A DNA stretch of 64,000 nucleotides, taken from contig JAHWHZ010000003.1 of NCBI GenBank assembly GCA_019322895.1, positions 124,001 through 188,000 of the forward strand. The letters are read 5' to 3'. The notes below the pieces were generated by a model. That model did not search any database. It was not told where the DNA came from and saw only the letters and a program-made list of their open reading frames with translations. This document shows, piece after piece, positions 61,401 through 64,000 of the stretch. Each line of letters starts with the position of its first letter. Position 1 is the first letter of the stretch. A program made the position numbers and the translations under genes. The stretch comes from Candidatus Woesearchaeota archaeon (GTDB lineage: Archaea; Nanobdellota; Nanobdellia; Woesearchaeales; ARS49).

Positions 61401-64000
61401 AGCAATAGTTGACGGAATAGTTTATATCGGCGGAGACGACTGGTACTTATACGCAATAGGAAAAGAAAAACACTTCAGGTTCACAGTGCCGATCACAGCA
61501 CAATACGGAACAAACACGCTCACAGTCTATACAAACAACAGCGACGGCGTGATAGTTTCAGAGACAATATACTTCAATGTATCTGATGTGACAAAACCTG
61601 CAATACAATTCGTGCCTCCGACAACAACTGCAGGAAATCACTCGCAGACATGGATATTTGCAAATGTCACAGCAACAGACAGCGGAGTAGGACTTGACAC
61701 AATAACAATCAATCTTTACAATGCAACAGGCGCATTGATCAACACGACAAGCAACAGCACATCCCCATTGTTCATCAACTTCACAGGACTGCCAGAAGGA
61801 ACATATTATTTGAATGCAACAGCAAACGACACAGCAGGAAATTTCAACAGCACAGAAACAAGAACAATAGTGCTCAAGCTCACACCGATAATCAATAACA
61901 TAACAGATCAGCCAGACCCGCAAGGATTTGGACTAAACGTAACAATAACAGCAAACATAACAAATGCGCAGGCAGCAAAAGTAGAAATCACTCCTCCAGG
62001 CGGAGCAGCAGCAAACTACACAATGACAAAAGCAGGAGACATACACACATATAATTATGCAGACTGGACAAACGGAACATACACTTACCGCATATTTATG
62101 AATGATAGTTCAGGAGTGTGGTACAACAGCTCACAATACGCATTCCACTTGTATCAAAACCTTTCAATACAGGTAAGAACACTCAAAGACCTCTACGGGC
62201 CAAATGAAACAATAAACCTGACAGATCCTCCAGATGACAAGGCAGTACTTGACCTAAGTAATATTGCATATGAAACACCAACAATAACAAATGCATACGT
62301 AAGCCCAACAGACGTAATACCAGGAGACAAGATGCTTGTCTCAGCAGACGTAAGCGACAAAACAGGAATAAGAAAAGTCACAGCAGAAATGCCTCACGAA
62401 AAAGGAACAGACATTCTAAACCTAAACCTGACAAACGGAACAAAATACGATGGAACCTGGCAGGAAACATGGGATGTCCACGACACACTTGAAAAAGAAT
62501 ACCAAACAACAATAACAGCAGAAAACGAACAAGGCAGGACTGCAAAAACAACAATCAACTGGACAGACGGAAACTGGGCACTGGCAACAAGTTTCGCTGA
62601 TCCAGGAAACGTCTGGGCAAACGAGCCACAGGGCTCTGACGGAAACGCAGGAACACACACAGACGATAACTCCGCACAAGGAGGAGTAGGCTGGGGACAA
62701 TTCATAATACTCAACCTTTCAGGAAACACAATATATTCAAATGCAGTAAGAGTAAACGCAGACTTCGGCTTTGGATTCGTGGACTCAATAGACGCAGACG
62801 TCTACAACGGAACAGCATGGGTAAACGTCTACCAAGGAGCAATACCAAACAATGCATTTAAGCAGCTCAACTTCACAGGACAAAACATAGAAGCAGGAAG
62901 ATTCAGATTCCACTACATAGCACAAGGAGCAATATTCTGGCTCTACGAATTCCAGTTCTACAACACAACAGCCACAATAACAGCACCAAACGTAAGCACA
63001 GAAAACGTGACATCAATAGAAGAACACAGGGCAACACTGCACGCAAGAGTAATAGATGACGGAGGAGAACCATGCAGAGTAAGATTCCAGTACGGGCCAA
63101 CAACAAGCTACGGAACAAACACAAGCTGGCAAACAGGACAAAGCACAGGAGACCTTGAAACAGAACTCATCATGGGACTATTACAAGGACAACAACAGCA
63201 GGCAAGCCAGATATATCATTTCAGAGCGCAAATCAACAACAGCAACGGAACAGCATTTGGAAAAGACATTAACTTCACAACAGAACCACCAGGTATTGGA
63301 TGGGTATCACCTTGCGGTTTCCAAAACCCCACAGGAAACTGGAGTGACGAAACATTTGCATACGACGATGAATTCTCAACATCTGCAAAAATATACCACA
63401 ACCTAAACGACCCAGACCTATGGCAAGGACCACTAATACTCAACAGAACATCAATCTGCTCAAGACAGATAAGATTCTACGCAAAAGGACAAGACACAAA
63501 CGACTCAAGCATAACAATATACTACAAGAACGGCTCAACAACAACAATCAACACAACAGACTTCCCAGACCTGCAATGGGTAACAAACAATTTCACAAAA
63601 GGAAGAATACACCAAGCAGCAGTCAAACTACAAATGACCGGCGCAGGCACAGGAGCATACAAAAACCTATACGAATTTGACTTCTACAAAGCAGGACCAA
63701 TCTATAACGAGTTTGAAGAATACGACAGCACATCAGAGCTTTGCGGAGTGGGAATAAATAACGTACAATACAAAGGACTGATACTTGGCGACGGAACAGA
63801 TGGAAAAATAGAATTCAATGAAAATGTCACGCTAAATGAAAGCTACAACCTGGACAATGCAGTAGAAATAGGATACGGATACATCTATGTAAACTCAACA
63901 ATGTACCCAAGCCTGAACAAATCAGCAAACCTAACAATGTACAACCTGCAGCTAGGATACCCAACAATACTAAAAGACGGAACACCATGCACAGACTGCA
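52435..64000 (+). CDS. giant secreted beta-propeller/Ig-like surface protein (3' end outside window)
   Basis: Open for 3855 codons without stop. Signal peptide 1-20 (MKNKLAILLIIVLLTSFAAA), then a Pro/Glu/Lys-rich stem to about 180. A PQQ-like beta-propeller lies at about 472-842 (repeats with TGAxIWN). FN3/Ig-like domains follow (about 935-1140, 1540-1740), then a DUF2341 domain (about 1780-1880, REITIDNTQNNETLTDYQ), Ig-like repeats, a second propeller (about 2662-3010) and further Ig/FN3-like domains. Two near-identical Ig repeats (about 2300-2388 and 3058-3146) share FVPPTTTAGNHSQTWIFAN. N-x-S/T sequons are dense, so heavy glycosylation is expected. Likely adhesin or surface-contact protein; codon use is strongly A-rich (ACA, GCA, AAC). 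Confidence 0.9.
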   Translation, partial: MKNKLAILLIIVLLTSFAAAFEMNLSGLQDQPAQSPAQNITPDQSPSGFDFTDLLADNSTIDSSASPGQNESKPEKGLVLLEPLANKQEQETLKPQEDLFSNLASQLEDSSPENKTEQSTEPVLEGLEDEEPAGDIESMLAGRLQDSKKPEKIKTKPRRKSPGEPVRRGAKIVVPEPKAYKPRQGMKLEIKEKIERTQAKHYAGETEAFDYTIKQRENKHDLEIKDKIAKIKDKRVEARITGIKELKDIKIFSDRIPEEKIELQRDRLVARHVHAEIRTPVFAVNESLEFENATITLPVAGPVDTILHCPDFNQENGTCPSWHNTTTPFKQENGTVTFSVEKFSAWCAAQVTILNVHSSPTINGNWTVRFTTKGTANLTITAVQGTLFGRDLKFLTLKCGNTVLNATYANNKITYPNYACQHQTSYEISQVKTPGEHVLRFDFGGATDHAYNLVNLDPPSVLIDINISGKAYGHYLLWKTNATGTYDEFGGPVILDDRLFITSKEGWPTPGPGQYGHTWIACLNHTTGAFIWNHTYGNSDATPAVKGERVYHLTYNGFSTAFIYNATTGAQICNYTFEGTATYDGAANSPLVADGRFYFSELYGTNSKAWALNATDCTPIWNVTISNNWCTPGSSLSYYDDKVYIPNYNNRRVYVKNATTGAALFDTGALQNIWDSSPVIADDKEVFYIGTTGSRLYSRNLSTGAAKWYKSVIGAVYRSPAYYDDLLFFGMSNANQHRFYIKNATTGNDIYTYDVAVGGSGSNYGSTAIVKDQNNNELGFILTTNNLDSVYLFNLSSGTPLWNYQLGAGTYSAPAVADGILSFTADDWYVYAFDIGAGGGNWTTLKYDEKRTGYCSDCLTDWQYVKVNCTTALGNTSCTVASTYDRNITNVTLDNDFNADWYNSTGGLLKSNSSWYKIQDMQNKSSMMVFFQDVQPPAPFDLVSPADGTYSSDRTPLLDWQDTVEANFANYTVQVSDVSNFAHTNYTYVRAGSVTNSSYQVTVAWPDQTKWYWRVIAYDVNGLSTTSTSTFVYFTDTIPPNATLNKPAPNYVNDSLPPINVTFNCSATDAMNLSNISLYITNSSNQAFSRNQTTTVSGTSASAQWTLELKAGNYTWNCLAKDKAGNQDWGDQNRSVIINEVYNTSFYGVKLNESAFSFSSATYVKGIEASFNTSQQNLNLEFMSSMNVYKQSGIGTSEIWVNLTVDGKQVLEEKLRTVTGFFGIITDEGSTGTRPVMFNVSNGEHNLTLYFRRTGFGAINVNDIDLNLGKFKTTQNKNVSGQLTDMSARFANAALTEVYRVQINKTAVSPSYIGSKFTLNASAATTVACRFFCPSVNASSPFFVRYLSGAADVGSVGLNAIKTCESGTHNLTLECLSSTGATVDITGTIIDFELRDNSHNFVNNFEAMNNQTNYTLNKSYNAGTHTLVNGSLAMQNGTSVFLSATASFKSTTGAQTPTIFINSTTVPAASCYTKKERYLSNNNDIGNVFIYYICSGLTPGNNYNFSLWLTVPAGETVEVYDEGLSGFEVTPFDITTKNIPPLVAILHPDEGDNITGMLNINWTTTDEQGDKYLTNITISSGASTTVIASNLPYTASNYTWDSSSVADGYWNLTVQSCENETADLYCGQSTELIFIDNTGPTITLNHPADNYVTNITTINFNWTASEQRLLPIHCNLTIDGAVNQSNISTNNGTPTNYTVSGFAEGDHNWSITCWDANNNIQTSETRAFIIDTRPPSIYFLNNTPASGTAQNETCVTINISVSDPTLDTTILNWNGSTRYLLFGKFRREITIDNTQNNETLTDYQMLLTVPKYPEFCQACTGVKFTNHNQTKVLNHCVLEVADPLTVWVKVDKIPANSNTTIWMHYSGEEYESCTSDCTQTFSYDELVTNKYVVSAVNAQSDLIAQAGLPNTTIKNDDSGENVTLNMGQIHVFNATTLNATTGFSSNKPFCASFNASQATDTLAPVSFSGKRFSYHFTRDNPRIDFMSIYGSGLVNISLYTAAGALVSKTNASIVKDMNYSYDFTTARTAIIESDIPVMVTYVANRSGSWADSMVMQPVSTEIFGVVSNNFYVSAIENGTNCTAYYSDNTTESHNFIRGERFNFNNGAQTQGQGTVVRVLCNKPVGGHQQADGDGVELTAGWSRDSLGNCMGTPLAAQYVVAVCPVPGTIIYQYNSTGSLMGSASCTSTKNSSFPGKYRFTNIPAGTTFYTNPGRIIYGMYETASSNDEENMCGLVQSRKFTYPEPTYSIGNSTVNTTYITICNLSEGIYYYNATANDTLGQQNSTETRNITIDFTKPGVQFVPPTTTAGNHSQTWIFANVTATDNLAGIDTITIYLYNGTEALINTTSNSTSPLTINFTGLADGTYYINATANDTAGNKNNTETRKIYLDNTPPYWSNNQTSIVATYSPTTQSYFNITWADNTAVDTVYLESNFSGTPYNYSMNLISGTAQNGIYNFSRILPAGSFYWKSHANDTLNNWNHTIVWNFVINKASSAVNLTLNNSKSNITIKQGKLQVDCALITPASGTILLYRNGTLVENTSAPISTQVSFDDVGFINVTCVYPATQNYSASSDTLWVNVTPAIDVTILEPDNNTNYNTTNLTLLAEATNNNRLPSDIWYSLNGGANTSIINNRTGHEWITFGKTHNRTGKTTSYVPGAGENVTFWKANATGTYDEFASPIVYNGIVYSNGRKNGQPGWEKTFALNSTTGAYIWNFTIGGDGADGAPTYDPETGLLYIASLANSKLWCLNSTNGAHVWNYTLAGGNAASTPAIGQGLVYIYDTFNGHKLYAVNKTTGKSVWNYTLPPAGQMPSSPTYWKGHVFACEYLNVAGAGPELYAVNATTGTQIWNSTTLGGRGCWDTSPVIKDEVLYIGDASRGFNALHARNGTQIWRKDFGGGFILSTLGVANGRTYGGPSSAPYQLYALNTTNGNSLWNFTSPTNQIYSLPATADNTVVFGSRDGYVYAVNATSGAQIWRYTTTAGDGPYSSAAIVDGIVYIGGDDWYLYAIGKEKHFRFTVPITAQYGTNTLTVYTNNSDGVIVSETIYFNVSDVTKPAIQFVPPTTTAGNHSQTWIFANVTATDSGVGLDTITINLYNATGALINTTSNSTSPLFINFTGLPEGTYYLNATANDTAGNFNSTETRTIVLKLTPIINNITDQPDPQGFGLNVTITANITNAQAAKVEITPPGGAAANYTMTKAGDIHTYNYADWTNGTYTYRIFMNDSSGVWYNSSQYAFHLYQNLSIQVRTLKDLYGPNETINLTDPPDDKAVLDLSNIAYETPTITNAYVSPTDVIPGDKMLVSADVSDKTGIRKVTAEMPHEKGTDILNLNLTNGTKYDGTWQETWDVHDTLEKEYQTTITAENEQGRTAKTTINWTDGNWALATSFADPGNVWANEPQGSDGNAGTHTDDNSAQGGVGWGQFIILNLSGNTIYSNAVRVNADFGFGFVDSIDADVYNGTAWVNVYQGAIPNNAFKQLNFTGQNIEAGRFRFHYIAQGAIFWLYEFQFYNTTATITAPNVSTENVTSIEEHRATLHARVIDDGGEPCRVRFQYGPTTSYGTNTSWQTGQSTGDLETELIMGLLQGQQQQASQIYHFRAQINNSNGTAFGKDINFTTEPPGIGWVSPCGFQNPTGNWSDETFAYDDEFSTSAKIYHNLNDPDLWQGPLILNRTSICSRQIRFYAKGQDTNDSSITIYYKNGSTTTINTTDFPDLQWVTNNFTKGRIHQAAVKLQMTGAGTGAYKNLYEFDFYKAGPIYNEFEEYDSTSELCGVGINNVQYKGLILGDGTDGKIEFNENVTLNESYNLDNAVEIGYGYIYVNSTMYPSLNKSANLTMYNLQLGYPTILKDGTPCTDC
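59332..59600 (+). repeat. Ig-like coding repeat, first copy
   Basis: About 90 codons nearly repeated at 61609-61872 in the same reading frame. Shared blocks include FVPPTTTAGNHSQTWIFAN and ALINTTSNSTSPL. Recent duplication inside the giant gene. Confidence 0.85.
61609..61872 (+). repeat. Ig-like coding repeat, second copy
   Basis: Second copy of the repeat at 59332-59600. It differs by scattered substitutions such as NLAGID versus SGVGLD. Confidence 0.85.

Noticed and set aside
59332..61872. Assembly artefact explaining the duplicated Ig repeat
   Set aside because: The copies differ at many bases and have different flanking domains, so they are a true internal duplication.

Overview
The window is AT-rich archaeal DNA. 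Genes sit behind TATA-type promoters (TTTATAAA or TTTAAATA about 25 bases before leaderless starts, or further upstream of GGGGTGA/GGAGG ribosome sites). One tRNA carries an archaeal bulge-helix-bulge intron. FtsZ, an archaeal-type signal peptidase, DUF134/NifX/MinD-like proteins and many small membrane proteins, lipoproteins and zinc proteins suggest a DPANN-like archaeon (Woesearchaeota/Pacearchaeota type). That placement is inference.

Layout. 1-1.3 kb: methyltransferase, small membrane protein and OB-fold protein. 1.4-7.3 kb: a ten-gene metal/redox operon (DUF5320, split permease, DUF134, NifX-like, CDF-NifX fusion, two ferredoxin-containing MinD ATPases, Mth938-like, zinc protein) behind a promoter with two TGAAT-N4-ATTCA operators. 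7.3-10 kb: thiol-redox membrane set and a VIT-like transporter. 10-16.4 kb: PRPP synthetase-like protein, small membrane proteins, DUF1385, a degenerate metallo-beta-lactamase and two surface proteins. 16.5-21.8 kb: CbbQ/NorQ ATPase with a 1303-residue VWA partner. 22-24.2 kb: tRNA-His and HisRS. 24.2-27.2 kb: FecR protein plus CHASE2 nucleotidyl cyclase. 27-32.6 kb: small, mostly unknown genes. 32.7-34 kb: an intron-containing tRNA and ftsZ with a structured leader. 35-41.3 kb: an accessory cassette array. 41.3-51.7 kb: methionine aminopeptidase, signal peptidase, large coiled-coil protein, site-2 protease, Rrf2 regulator/TauE exporter, MscS. 52-64 kb: a tandem-HTH regulator behind iteron-like repeats, then a giant secreted beta-propeller/Ig protein that runs off the window.

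Most unusual structure. Next to the 3' end of methionine aminopeptidase (map), one- or two-gene cassettes, including nucleotidyltransferase and HEPN/MNT toxin-antitoxin-like genes, are separated by degenerate copies of the map 3' end. These copies still encode the Map C-terminus and a stop codon, as if elements had repeatedly integrated at the end of map. Independently, a ~120-base hairpin-bearing repeat occurs twice in opposite orientation. Each copy lies between duplicated host DNA: a tRNA-His fragment in one case, and the last ten codons of the site-2 protease gene with only synonymous changes in the other. A 20-bp palindrome (YACT-N4-AGTR core) precedes the TATA boxes of most cassettes and of several distant operons. 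Three genes show apparent lesions (ACG start, in-frame TAG, poly-A frameshift) that may be real or assembly errors.
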